Shown here piece by piece: positions 1 to 8,151 of a DNA stretch of 64,000 nt. The DNA comes from Rhizobiaceae bacterium (GTDB lineage Bacteria; Pseudomonadota; Alphaproteobacteria; Rhizobiales; Rhizobiaceae), in contig JAEPMJ010000003.1 in the NCBI GenBank assembly GCA_017644005.1, positions 555,233 to 619,232 on the forward strand, in the 5' to 3' direction. Positions within the stretch are counted from its first letter, which is position 1, and every line of letters begins with the position of its first letter. A program made the position numbers and the translations under genes. The notes beneath the pieces were generated by a model. It worked only from the letters and a program-made list of their open reading frames with translations. It searched no databases and was not told the DNA's origin.

Positions 1-30
1 GCCATATCGATCGTACCAGGCTGCTTTCAT
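1..30 (-). CDS. 5' end of a probable zinc-type alcohol dehydrogenase / NADPH:quinone reductase (partial)
   Basis: Only the first ten codons lie in the window. They read MKAAWYDRYG on the minus strand, preceded by a purine-rich GGAAGAG six bases upstream of the ATG. This N-terminus resembles medium-chain dehydrogenase/reductase proteins annotated as quinone oxidoreductases (typically MKAAWYE-G). It is divergent from the LysR gene at 134, the usual arrangement of a LysR regulator and its target. The gene continues off the left edge, so the function is inference from ten residues and the arrangement. Confidence 0.45.
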   Translation of the reverse strand, partial: MKAAWYDRYG

Positions 31-133
31 TCGTCTCTTCCTTCTTCATCGCGCCGCTTCATCCGCGGCACCCTTGGCCGGGATATAGCCATGCGCTGAT
101 GCACGGGGAATTGACCAATATCCTTGCTCTGAT

Positions 134-1036
134 ATGCATTTTCGCATGGATTGGCGGTCAATAAAGTTCGACTGGAACCGCGCCCGCACCTTCCTCGTCA
201 CGGCGGAGGAAGGCTCGCTGTCGGCGGCGGCGCGTGCGCTCGGCATGACGCAGCCAACACTTGGCCGGCAAGTCGACGCATTGGAGGAAGAGCTCGGCGT
301 GGTGCTCTTCGAGCGCGCGGGGCGCGGGCTGATGCTGACGCCGTCGGGCCTCGAACTGCTCGACCATGTGCGTGCCATGGGCGAGGCGGCGGGGCGCATG
401 TCGCTCGCCGCTTCCGGACAAACACAATCGATCGAAGGCGCGATCTGCATTACCGCCAGCGAAATCTACTCCGCTTATGTGCTGGCGCCGATCGTAGCCA
501 AGATGCGTGTGACGTATCCCGGCATCACCGTGGAAATCGTCGCATCGAACGCCGCCATCGACCTGAAGCGGCGCGAGGCCGATATCGCTATCCGCAATTT
601 CCGCCCGACGCAGCCCGACCTCATCGCACGGAGGTTGGCCGACGATCGCGGCCGGCTCTATGCAACACCGGACTACCTCGCAAGGATCGGCAACCCGACC
701 AGACCGGAAGACCTGGCCGACGCGGACTTTATCGGCTTCGACACGACGGATCTCATGGTCAACGGGCTGAAAAAGCAGGGGCTGCACGTCACACACGCCA
801 ACTTCCCTCTGCTGACAAGCAACCACTTCGTACACTGGGAGCTTTGCCGTCATGGCGCGGCAATCGGCATCGTACCCGAGCGGCTTGGCGACTCGGAGCC
901 TCTGGTCAAGCGCGTGCTGCCCGATATCCCGCCAATGGAATTTCCCGTCTGGCTCACCGCGCATCGCGAGCTGCACACGAGCCGTCGGGTGAGGACCGTG
1001 TTCGACTTTCTCACGAGCGAGCTTGGGCGGAGCTGA
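134..1036 (+). CDS. LysR-family transcriptional regulator
   Basis: A 300-residue protein of usual LysR length. The N-terminal winged helix-turn-helix spans about residues 12-70, with the typical run GSLSAAARALGMTQPTLGRQ. The C-terminal substrate-binding (periplasmic-binding-like) domain covers about 95-295. It probably binds an effector in the cytoplasm and controls itself and the divergent oxidoreductase at the left edge; the ligand cannot be read from sequence. The start may instead be the ATG at 146 (MDWRSIKFDWNRA), where close homologues often begin. A weak hairpin follows downstream. Confidence 0.9.
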   Translation: MHFRMDWRSIKFDWNRARTFLVTAEEGSLSAAARALGMTQPTLGRQVDALEEELGVVLFERAGRGLMLTPSGLELLDHVRAMGEAAGRMSLAASGQTQSIEGAICITASEIYSAYVLAPIVAKMRVTYPGITVEIVASNAAIDLKRREADIAIRNFRPTQPDLIARRLADDRGRLYATPDYLARIGNPTRPEDLADADFIGFDTTDLMVNGLKKQGLHVTHANFPLLTSNHFVHWELCRHGAAIGIVPERLGDSEPLVKRVLPDIPPMEFPVWLTAHRELHTSRRVRTVFDFLTSELGRS

Positions 1037-1104
1037 CCGGATAAAGTGCCCTATCCATGTTGCAGTGCGGCATGAACTTACCTAAGAAGGCGGCATTCGA
1101 CCGG

Positions 1105-1130
1105 ACCCGGTGAAAATCCGGGTGGCTTTT
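1105..1130 (+). terminator. possible weak terminator after the LysR gene
   Basis: An inverted repeat ACCCGG (1105-1110) / CCGGGT (1118-1123) with a seven-base loop is followed by GGCTTTT. The stem is short and the T run is interrupted by GGC, so the call is tentative. It lies 70 bases past the LysR stop and 90 bases before the SulP start. Confidence 0.3.
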
Positions 1131-1179
1131 CCGGCCGCCGACCCGCCGGACAATCAACCGCCTTAGCGACCCCCATCGC

Positions 1180-1195
1180 ACGATCGACCGATCGT
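1180..1195. promoter_or_regulatory. 16-base palindrome upstream of SulP gene (candidate operator)
   Basis: ACGATCG-AC-CGATCGT is a near-perfect dyad whose 7-base arms match exactly. It ends 26 bases before the ATG of the SulP transporter, within the likely 5' leader or promoter. Its position suits a repressor or activator site; the regulator is unknown. The neighbouring LysR gene is one candidate. Confidence 0.35.
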
Positions 1196-1221
1196 AGCGG
1201 TTCTTCAGCATCTGGAATTTC

Positions 1222-2709
1222 ATGATCTCGCTTTCCGCCTATCGCCGCGAGTGGTTCGGCAATATTCGCGGCGACCTTCTGGCCGGCACCGTTGTCGCCC
1301 TCGCCCTCATCCCCGAAGCAATCGCCTTTTCCATCATCGCCGGCGTCGACCCCAAGGTCGGCCTCTACGCCTCGTTTTCGATCGCAGTGATCATCGCCTT
1401 CACCGGCGGAAGGCCTGGCATGATCTCGGCTGCCACGGCAGCAACAGCGGTGCTGATGGTCTCGCTGGTGCGCGACCACGGGCTGCAATATCTGCTGGTG
1501 GCAACCATTCTTGCCGGCGTGCTGCAAATCGCTGCGGGGCTCGCGCGACTTGGCGACCTGATGCGTTTCGTGTCGCGATCCGTCATCACCGGCTTCGTCA
1601 ACGCGCTGGCGATCCTCATCTTCATGGCGCAGGTGCCGGAGCTGATCGGCGTTCCGGCCATGACCTATGTGATGGTCGCGGCGGGGCTCGGCATCATCTA
1701 TCTGTTTCCCTACATCACCAAGGCCGTGCCCTCACCGCTGGTCTGCATCATCGTGCTGACTGCGGTCGCTCTATGGTTCGGCATGGACGATCTTCGGACC
1801 GTCGGCGATATGGGCGAACTGCCCTCCACGCTGCCGGTGTTCCTGCTGCCCGATGTTCCCCTGACGCTGGAGACGCTGCTGATCGTGCTGCCCTACTCGG
1901 CGGCGGTGGCCGTGGTTGGGCTGCTGGAATCGCTGATGACAGCGTCGATCGTTGACGAACTGACCGATACGGACAGCGACCGCAACCGCGAGTGCATCGG
2001 CCAGGGAAGCGCCAATCTGGTGACAGGATTTCTGGGCGGCATGGCCGGCTGCGCGATGATCGGCCAGTCGGTTATCAACGTGAAATCCGGCGGCAGGGGC
2101 CGCCTCTCCTGTTTCACCGCAGGAGCGCTGCTTCTGTTTCTCATCGTGGTGCTGGGCGACTGGGTGTCGGTGATCCCGATGGCAGCGCTTGTCGCCATCA
2201 TGATCATGGTATCGATCGGCACCTTCTCATGGTCGTCGATCAGGAACCTGCGCGAACATCCGCGCCGTTCCTCCACCGTGATGGTGGCGACGGTGATCGT
2301 GGTCGTGGCGACCCACAATCTGGCGCTCGGCGTTCTGGTGGGTGTGCTTCTTTCCGGCCTGTTTTTCGCGTCCAAGGTGGCGCAGATCTTTCATGTGTCG
2401 TCGGCGCTTTCCGACGACGGCGAAGCGCGCGCCTATGCTGTGACCGGACAGATCTTCTTCGCGTCGGCGGAAGATTTCGTGCGTGCATTCGATTTCAAGG
2501 AAGCGGTCGCGCGCATCACCATCGATGTCAGCCGCTCGCATATCTGGGACCTGACGGGGGTCGGCGCGATCGATACGGTGGTGCTGAAATTCCGCCGCGA
2601 GGGCACCGAGGTCGAGCTGATCGGCATGAACGAAGCCAGCGCGACGCTGGTCGACAGGCTGGCGCTGCATGACAAGCCCGGCAGCGCCGACGCGCTGCTG
2701 GGGCACTAG
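1222..2709 (+). CDS. SulP/SLC26-family inorganic anion transporter with STAS domain
   Basis: A 495-residue integral membrane protein. Hydrophobic segments from about residue 15 to 390 form the SulP transport domain, including the conserved early region with the [16 protein letters not shown] motif. The C-terminal cytoplasmic STAS domain (about 395-480) has alternating beta/alpha pattern around [20 protein letters not shown]. SulP proteins move sulfate, bicarbonate or other anions across the inner membrane; the substrate cannot be decided from sequence. The next gene, a universal stress protein, starts 11 bases downstream, so the two are probably one operon. A palindrome at 1180-1195 may regulate it. 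Confidence 0.9.
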   Translation: MISLSAYRREWFGNIRGDLLAGTVVALALIPEAIAFSIIAGVDPKVGLYASFSIAVIIAFTGGRPGMISAATAATAVLMVSLVRDHGLQYLLVATILAGVLQIAAGLARLGDLMRFVSRSVITGFVNALAILIFMAQVPELIGVPAMTYVMVAAGLGIIYLFPYITKAVPSPLVCIIVLTAVALWFGMDDLRTVGDMGELPSTLPVFLLPDVPLTLETLLIVLPYSAAVAVVGLLESLMTASIVDELTDTDSDRNRECIGQGSANLVTGFLGGMAGCAMIGQSVINVKSGGRGRLSCFTAGALLLFLIVVLGDWVSVIPMAALVAIMIMVSIGTFSWSSIRNLREHPRRSSTVMVATVIVVVATHNLALGVLVGVLLSGLFFASKVAQIFHVSSALSDDGEARAYAVTGQIFFASAEDFVRAFDFKEAVARITIDVSRSHIWDLTGVGAIDTVVLKFRREGTEVELIGMNEASATLVDRLALHDKPGSADALLGH

Positions 2710-2720
2710 GGAGGGACAAG

Positions 2721-3566
2721 ATGACCAAGATACTCGCGCTCATCGACGGTTCGATCTACTCAAAAAGCGTGACGGGCATCGCGGCTTGGGCGGCCGGGCG
2801 CCTGTCGCTGCCGGTCGAGATCGCGCACGTGCTTGGACGGCGCATCGCCGGCAATTTCGACCTCAGCGGCCAGCTCGACGCCAATGAGCGCACCACGCTG
2901 CTGAAAAAGATGGCCGATCTCGACGAAGAGCACGGCCGGCTGGCGCAGCAGAAGGGCCGCGCCATGCTTGACGGTGCACGCGCGGAGGCCGCCGCCACGG
3001 GCATCGAGGTCAACACCAGGCTGCGCAATGGCGACCTGCTGGATGCGCTGGGCGATCTCGAGGCGGAGGCCGAAATCGTCGTCATCGGCAAGCGCGGCGA
3101 AGCGGCGGATTTCGCGCGGCTGCATCTGGGATCGAATCTGGAGCGTGTGGTGCGCGCCTCGAAGAAGCCGGTACTGGTTGCGGCGCGCGCCCACGAACCG
3201 CCGAAGCATTTTCTGATCGCCTATGACGGCGGAGCGAGCGCCAACAGGGCCGTGGATTATCTGGTTTCAAGTCCCCTGCTGAAGGGTCTGAGATGCACGG
3301 TGCTTTCGGTCGGCGCGGACACACCTGAGAACCGGTCGCGGCTGGAAGCACCTGTGACGCGGCTGGCCGAAGCCGGCTTCGAGGTGCACTCCATCCTTGA
3401 GCCGGGCGAACCGGAAGAGGTGATCAGCGCTCATGTGGAGGAAAGTGGCGTCGGCCTGCTGGTCATGGGCGCCTACGGCCATTCGCGCATCCGTGCGCTG
3501 GTGATCGGCTCGACCACGACCGAACTGGTGCGCCGCTGCAAGATACCGGTGCTGATGTTCAGGTGA
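2721..3566 (+). CDS. tandem-domain universal stress protein (UspA family)
   Basis: A 281-residue protein made of two Usp domains (about 1-150 and 160-281). The C-terminal domain ends with the classic Usp nucleotide-binding run GAYGHSRIRALVIGSTT, and the first carries the related GKRGEAADFARLHLGSN. Tandem Usp proteins bind ATP or respond to stress in the cytoplasm. A GGGAGGGACAAG ribosome-binding region precedes the ATG. It follows the SulP gene by 11 bases, which suggests that it modulates or responds to anion transport; that role is inference. It converges with the minus-strand gene ending at 3580. Confidence 0.92.
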   Translation: MTKILALIDGSIYSKSVTGIAAWAAGRLSLPVEIAHVLGRRIAGNFDLSGQLDANERTTLLKKMADLDEEHGRLAQQKGRAMLDGARAEAAATGIEVNTRLRNGDLLDALGDLEAEAEIVVIGKRGEAADFARLHLGSNLERVVRASKKPVLVAARAHEPPKHFLIAYDGGASANRAVDYLVSSPLLKGLRCTVLSVGADTPENRSRLEAPVTRLAEAGFEVHSILEPGEPEEVISAHVEESGVGLLVMGAYGHSRIRALVIGSTTTELVRRCKIPVLMFR

Positions 3567-3579
3567 GGTGGCCGGGTCT

Positions 3580-4248
3580 TCAGCCGCCGCCCGGGGCAGT
3601 TGGCGGGTCGCCGCGCTGCATCGTGAGGTGGATGCCCTCGTCGAGGCGCAGATCGAGAAGCACGCTGACCCGGCACCATGTACCATCGAAGCAAGGGACG
3701 GCCCATTCGCTAACACTGCTGTAGACCTTTGATGCGGCGAACCCGTCTTCGGGCCGCGAAACGCGCACTGCTTTCAGATGGAAGGACATCCAGCTGTCAA
3801 ACACGGCGGCGGCAGCGGTCATCACCCCCTGAACGCCCTCATCATAGTCCCACGCCCGCTTCCACCCGGCGCTGCACTGGCCGTTGGGCGCATCGTCGGT
3901 CGGAAAGCCTAGCCGGAGGAATGGCTCGCCCTGCTCAAAATCCTTCACCTCGTCGCCGGTCACTGAAAGCACTACCGCCTTGGGTTCGGCGTTCGAATCG
4001 AAACCCAGCCCGTGCAGGCTGGACGAGACGACCTGGTAGCCTTCCGGCCGCAGTTCCTGCGGAAGTTCCTTTGTTACCGGCTGGGCCAGGCATGCCTGCT
4101 TAAACGCATCGAAGACGTTCAGAATGCCGCGCAAATCCGACCAGTTCTTGTGCGCGAAGGCGATCGGTTCGGAAGAGGCGGGTTGGGCGGAGAGAAACGG
4201 GATTATGGCCGTGAGGGGCAACAATATGCGTGCGCGCAGTGTCATCAT
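3580..4248 (-). CDS. secreted protein of unknown function
   Basis: 222 residues. The N-terminus (MMTLRARILLPLTAIIPFL..AQPASSEP) is a typical Sec signal peptide with a likely cleavage site near residue 26. The mature part has four or five cysteines, including CFDGTWCRV near the C-terminus, suggesting a disulfide in the periplasm. I recognise no domain. The gene stands alone between the convergent Usp gene and the AT-rich DUF262 locus; its base composition resembles the core genome. Confidence 0.7.
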   Translation of the reverse strand: MMTLRARILLPLTAIIPFLSAQPASSEPIAFAHKNWSDLRGILNVFDAFKQACLAQPVTKELPQELRPEGYQVVSSSLHGLGFDSNAEPKAVVLSVTGDEVKDFEQGEPFLRLGFPTDDAPNGQCSAGWKRAWDYDEGVQGVMTAAAAVFDSWMSFHLKAVRVSRPEDGFAASKVYSSVSEWAVPCFDGTWCRVSVLLDLRLDEGIHLTMQRGDPPTAPGGG

Positions 4249-4471
4249 GTCCGCCTTGCAGATTTGACGTCCTAAAGCCCGATCCTAACCTGATGATTGC
4301 GGACGGGAAAACGGGTGCATACCAGACGGCGGATAAGTGGTGTTCGGCATTCTGGATAGCACAAATAGGCGACCAGACCGATCACCGGCTCAATCATTTT
4401 AGTGTATGGACATTTTCGCTTCTACAATTTCTTTATTGGAACTTGAGATCGAATACGCCTTGGAGTGAATT

Positions 4472-6130
4472 ATGGAAGCAAGAACAAAAACCATCGAAGA
4501 ATGGTTTTCTACTATTAGACAGGGCTTGGTTGCACTCCCACGTTTCCAGCGTTTTGAAGCTTGGGACCGAGGTCGCATAGAAGGAGTGCTTGAAAATGTC
4601 CTGCGTGAGCCTTCTTTGCCAATAGGAGCATTGCTAGTACTCGAAGTTGGCGACAAAGAACCTTTTCATTCTCGTGAAATCGTCGGTGCCCCACCCAAAT
4701 CCGACCGACCGTCCGTGCATCTTCTCGACGGCCAACAGCGAATGACGGCGCTATGGCGAAGCCTCACCGACAATTACGATGATTTGGTTCTTTTTGTCAG
4801 TGCCGGCGACGAAGTTCGACCTGACGTTCAACTGTATCGCCGATGGGAGCGAAAGGGCATTCCACAACCAGTTTGGGCCCACGATCCACAACAGGTCTAT
4901 GAGCGGGGCCTCATTCCAATTTCGCTGCTGATGCCGGGATCCAAGGGCGAGTTGAAGGCCGAAAACTGGTGCGAGGAGGTCGGAGCAGAAAGGGCTTTTG
5001 AACGAGCGCTCCTAAAGTTTCGTCAGCGTGTCGCCAACTACAAGATTCCCTTTCTTGCACTCCCAGTTGGCACCGAGCAAGAAACAGCTCTGGACGTGTT
5101 CATCAACATGAATACGTCGGCAGCGCCACTAAAGGACTTTGACATAGTTGTAGCGCAGCTCGAAGGCGCAGTCGGGGATTCGCTGCACGACATGATGTCG
5201 GAGTTGCACCAATCGACACCCGCACTTCGAGAGTTTCACAAGAACGAGGATTTAGCGCTTTCTGTTGGTGCGCTGCTGCTTGGGCAACCACCGTTAAAGC
5301 GGTCCTATCTTGATACCAGCTTCGGCAAAGGTCTCGCTGAGGTCTGGCCGAAAGTCGTCCAGGGAATTGAGCGAGGCATTTCATTTTTGCACGACGAGGC
5401 CATTTTTGGCGATCAGTTTGCGCCCACGGACGTAGCCGTCTACCTGGTATGTGCACTGTGGGCGGGCATCGATGTAGATGGAACCGACACCGAAGGGCGC
5501 GCGCGCTCCATTATTCGTAAAGCTTTGTGGCGAGCCTCCTTTACAGACCGATACCTCAAGACAGCGGCGACCAGGGCTTATGCCGACCACAGGCGCTTGG
5601 CGGAACAGATCGCTAATCGAAATTCGTCCGATTTACCTGAGTTATTTGATGAAGATGAGAACCCGCTGCCCACTACCGAACAGTTGATGCGAGCGGGATG
5701 GCCGACGAAACGCGACCGACTGGCACGTGCCATAGTTGGTGTTTCGTTGCGTGCGGGTGGGTACGATTTCGCGGATGGAGCAAAGGCGTCCGCAGAAAAC
5801 GTGTTCAAGCGCGAGTACCATCATATATTTCCGGTCGCCACGCTTTCAGGTGACCGAGCCGACATTCGTGTGGCAAAGGCACTGAATTGCGCTCTGGTTA
5901 GTTGGAAAACTAATCGAAAAATAGCGGCGAATACACCTGCCGATTATCTACGCGCTCGCGCACTGGACGCCCATCTTGGCGAAGACGAAGTGCGGCTGCG
6001 ACTAAATAGCCACCTTATCCCCTACGACCAGTTGGTAGCGGGTGACTACGAAGTTTTCCTCGACGCGAGAGCGGCATTGATCGAGGGAGCTATGCGCCGA
6101 CTGTGCAACGGATGGGCAAGCCTCGATTGA
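4472..6130 (+). CDS. single-chain DUF262-HNH protein, GmrSD/BrxU-like putative type IV restriction enzyme
   Basis: 552 residues. The N-terminal DUF262 (ParB/Srx-like NTPase) domain carries PRFQR (24-28) and the hallmark DGQQRMTALW (86-95), then FINMNTSAAPLKDFDIV (210-226). The C-terminal half contains an HNH/DUF1524-type nuclease motif, REYHHIFP (447-454), followed by N472 and N481-R482. In GmrSD and BrxU this combination uses nucleotide hydrolysis to cut modified (glucosylated, hydroxymethylated or methylated) phage DNA. The ATG has a TTGGAGTG ribosome-binding site. The gene is visibly richer in A/T and in codons such as TTG, CAA and AAT than the flanking genes, which suggests horizontal acquisition. 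No methylase or other defence gene lies beside it. Nuclease activity is inference. Confidence 0.82.
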   Translation: MEARTKTIEEWFSTIRQGLVALPRFQRFEAWDRGRIEGVLENVLREPSLPIGALLVLEVGDKEPFHSREIVGAPPKSDRPSVHLLDGQQRMTALWRSLTDNYDDLVLFVSAGDEVRPDVQLYRRWERKGIPQPVWAHDPQQVYERGLIPISLLMPGSKGELKAENWCEEVGAERAFERALLKFRQRVANYKIPFLALPVGTEQETALDVFINMNTSAAPLKDFDIVVAQLEGAVGDSLHDMMSELHQSTPALREFHKNEDLALSVGALLLGQPPLKRSYLDTSFGKGLAEVWPKVVQGIERGISFLHDEAIFGDQFAPTDVAVYLVCALWAGIDVDGTDTEGRARSIIRKALWRASFTDRYLKTAATRAYADHRRLAEQIANRNSSDLPELFDEDENPLPTTEQLMRAGWPTKRDRLARAIVGVSLRAGGYDFADGAKASAENVFKREYHHIFPVATLSGDRADIRVAKALNCALVSWKTNRKIAANTPADYLRARALDAHLGEDEVRLRLNSHLIPYDQLVAGDYEVFLDARAALIEGAMRRLCNGWASLD

Positions 6131-6238
6131 AAGTCACATGAACAAACGCGGCGTACTCGACCCCACCCTTGCCTTCCCCCGCCTTTTCCCCTATAGGCCG
6201 CGCTTCCATCGGTCCGATTGGGGGCTGAACGGAGGGCC

Positions 6239-6354
6239 GGTCATGACCTCACAGTGATGACCGCAGAAGGCAATAAAGCACTTCGGCCTCCCGTGTCTCC
6301 GCTCTCGACCGTCTCGAACAGCCTTTCTTCGCCCGGCTTCGGGCTCACGAAAGG
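6239..6354 (+). promoter_or_regulatory. structured 5' leader of rpsF (possible S6:S18 autoregulatory region)
   Basis: Two hairpins lie in the 277-base gap before rpsF. One is GGTCAT (6239-6244) / ATGACC (6257-6262). The other is longer: CCTTTC (6322-6327) / GAAAGG (6349-6354) enclosing, across an internal loop, GCCCG (6331-6335) / CGGGC (6340-6344). Bacterial rpsF leaders are known to bind the S6:S18 complex through a CCG-containing bulged stem. I cannot align this leader to that consensus, so the autoregulatory role is tentative. Confidence 0.35.
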
Positions 6355-6407
6355 TCTGGAGGCTTAGCCGTCGGCGCCGATGCGAAGATGAAGAAAGGCA
6401 AGAGACA

Positions 6408-6845
6408 ATGGCACTTTATGAGCATGTGTTTCTGGCCCGACAGGATTTGTCGCCTCAGCAGGTCGACGCGCTTGTGGAACAGTACAAGGGCGTGATCGAG
6501 GAAAAGGGCGGCTCCATCGGCCGGATCGAAAACTGGGGCGTGAAGTCCCTCACCTTCCGCATCAAAAAGAACCGGAAGGCCTATTTCACCCTCATGGACC
6601 TCGATTGCCCACCGGAAGCGGTGAAGGAAGTCGAGCGCCAGATGAGCATTTCCGAAGACGTGCTGCGTTACATGACCATCAAGGTCGACGCGCATGAGGA
6701 AGGCCCGTCGGCAATGATGCAGAAGCGCGACGACCGCGACCGCCGTGACCGCGGCGACCGCGACCGTGGACCCCGCGAAGACCGCGGCAGCCGCGACGAC
6801 CGTCCGCGTCGTCCGCGCGACAACAATGAAGGGAGCGCCGAATAA
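6408..6845 (+). CDS. rpsF: 30S ribosomal protein S6
   Basis: 145 residues. The S6 ferredoxin-like fold covers residues 1-100, beginning [19 protein letters not shown] and including the family region [21 protein letters not shown]6 binds 16S rRNA with S18 in the platform of the small subunit. The C-terminus (about 108-145) is a low-complexity tail of alternating Arg and Asp, absent from the short bacterial S6 proteins and common in alphaproteobacteria. The stop codon overlaps the start of rpsR as TAATG. A GGCAAGAGACA ribosome-binding region precedes the ATG. Confidence 0.97.
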   Translation: MALYEHVFLARQDLSPQQVDALVEQYKGVIEEKGGSIGRIENWGVKSLTFRIKKNRKAYFTLMDLDCPPEAVKEVERQMSISEDVLRYMTIKVDAHEEGPSAMMQKRDDRDRRDRGDRDRGPREDRGSRDDRPRRPRDNNEGSAE

Positions 6846-7093
6846 TGGTCGATATCAACCAGATTCCGACGCGGCGCCCGTTTCACCGCCGTCGCAAGAC
6901 CTGCCCGTTCTCCGGCGCCAACGCGCCGCGGATCGACTACAAGGACGTGAAGCTCCTGCAGCGCTACATTTCGGAGCGCGGCAAGATCGTGCCGTCGCGC
7001 ATCACCGCCGTCAGCCAGAAGAAGCAGCGCGAACTCGCGCGTGCGATCAAGCGCGCCCGGTTCCTCGGACTTCTGCCCTACGTGGTGAAGTGA
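6845..7093 (+). CDS. rpsR: 30S ribosomal protein S18
   Basis: 82 residues, the expected length. It contains the S18 signature from [18 protein letters not shown] through [20 protein letters not shown] and ends at the usual FLGLLPYV. It partners S6 on the 30S platform. The ATG overlaps the rpsF stop (TAATG), consistent with translational coupling. Downstream, instead of another gene, there is a highly palindromic 272-base gap before rplI. Confidence 0.97.
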   Translation: MVDINQIPTRRPFHRRRKTCPFSGANAPRIDYKDVKLLQRYISERGKIVPSRITAVSQKKQRELARAIKRARFLGLLPYVVK

Positions 7094-7096
7094 GGC

Positions 7097-7272
7097 TTCG
7101 CAGCCAGGCTGCGAACGAGAATTGCAGGCTGTCGCCCCTCCATTTGGCCCTTCGGGCCACCCTCTCCCCGGCGGAGAGGAAGGGGCGGCAGACGAAAACA
7201 CCGCTTCGGAAGCGGCAAAACTCCGAGTTGAGGTTGGCCCGAAGGGGCTGCTTCTAACTGCCCGGCGGGCAG
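7097..7272. repeat. cluster of palindromes in the rpsR-rplI gap, resembling a dispersed rhizobial intergenic repeat
   Basis: The gap holds several nested inverted repeats. TTCGCAG/CTGCGAA forms a hairpin at 7097-7115. An outer stem at 7130-7139 / 7181-7190 (TGTCGCCCCT against AGGGGCGGCA, with one wobble pair) encloses two hairpins, GGCCC/GGGCC (7146-7158) and CCTCTCC/GGAGAGG (7161-7179), a cloverleaf-like unit of 61 bases. CCGCTT/AAGCGG (7201-7215) and TGCCCG/CGGGCA (7260-7272) follow. The CGCCCCTC...CTCTCCCCGGCGG wording resembles palindromic repeats scattered between genes in Mesorhizobium-like genomes. Copy number cannot be tested here. It may also act as RNA structure between the two ribosomal protein genes. 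Confidence 0.6.
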
Positions 7273-7365
7273 GACAGCGATACCACAGCGCCGCAGGCGC
7301 GCCGCTTCCTGTTCGTTTGAATTCAACCGCGCCCGGCACACCCGGCGCCAGAACAGGAAAAGACG

Positions 7366-8007
7366 ATGCAGGTCATTCTTCTCGAGCGCGTCGCCCGGCT
7401 CGGCCAGATGGGCGAAGAGGTGAAGGTGAAAGACGGGTTTGCCCGCAACTTCCTTCTGCCGCAGGGCAAGGCGCTGCGCGCCAACGATGCCAACCGCAAG
7501 AAATTCGAGGGCCAGCGCGCGCAACTCGAGGCGCGCGACCTCGAGCGCAAATCCGAAGCACAGTCCGTTGCCGACAAGCTGGACGGCAAGACATTCGTGG
7601 TGGTGCGCGCGGCAGGCGAAACCGGCCAGCTCTACGGTTCGGTATCAACCCGCGACATCGCGGACATCCTGACCGAAGAAGGCTTCTCGGTTGCGCGCAA
7701 CCAGGTCGAACTGAACCAGCCAATCAAGGCAATCGGGCTCATCAATGTGGCGCTCGCGCTGCACCCCGAAGTCGACGTCACGATCACGCTCAACGTTGCC
7801 CGCTCGACCGACGAGGCAGAGCGTCAGGCACGCGGCGAGACGCTGACCAGCGCCGAAGCGATCTACGGCGAAGACGTCAACGAAAACGCGCAGCCGGAAA
7901 ACTTCTTCGACCCCGAAGCCGAGTTCGAGGATGAGGACGCCGGCCAGGCCGAGGAAGGCGCAGAGGCCGCAGCCGAGGAAGGCGCGGACGAGGAAGAGAA
8001 ATCCTGA
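7366..8007 (+). CDS. rplI: 50S ribosomal protein L9
   Basis: 213 residues, longer than the roughly 150 of E. coli L9. The N-terminal domain starts [21 protein letters not shown] and includes the RNA-binding [13 protein letters not shown], followed by the long connecting helix and the C-terminal domain up to about residue 150. The remaining 60 residues are an acidic, Ala/Glu-rich low-complexity tail ending [11 protein letters not shown]9 binds 23S rRNA and spans the L1-stalk side of the 50S subunit. The gene is preceded by AGGAAAAGACG and followed by a strong terminator at 8038-8063. Confidence 0.97.
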   Translation: MQVILLERVARLGQMGEEVKVKDGFARNFLLPQGKALRANDANRKKFEGQRAQLEARDLERKSEAQSVADKLDGKTFVVVRAAGETGQLYGSVSTRDIADILTEEGFSVARNQVELNQPIKAIGLINVALALHPEVDVTITLNVARSTDEAERQARGETLTSAEAIYGEDVNENAQPENFFDPEAEFEDEDAGQAEEGAEAAAEEGADEEEKS

Positions 8008-8037
8008 GCGGCGATTGAGCGACAGGCATCTCGAAGA

Positions 8038-8063
8038 GGCCCGGCACCGTCCGGGCCTTTTTT
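8038..8063 (+). terminator. Rho-independent terminator after rplI
   Basis: GGCCCGG (8038-8044) pairs with CCGGGCC (8051-8057) across a six-base loop CACCGT and is followed directly by TTTTTT (8058-8063). It lies 31 bases past the rplI stop and closes the rpsF-rpsR-rplI transcription unit. Confidence 0.9.
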
Positions 8064-8151
8064 GTGTCAGCAACCATTGGGCCACCTGCACCGAAAAGCT
8101 TCACGAAAACGGCAGCTTGAGTCATAATGCCAGCCTGCAAACGTGTGATGC

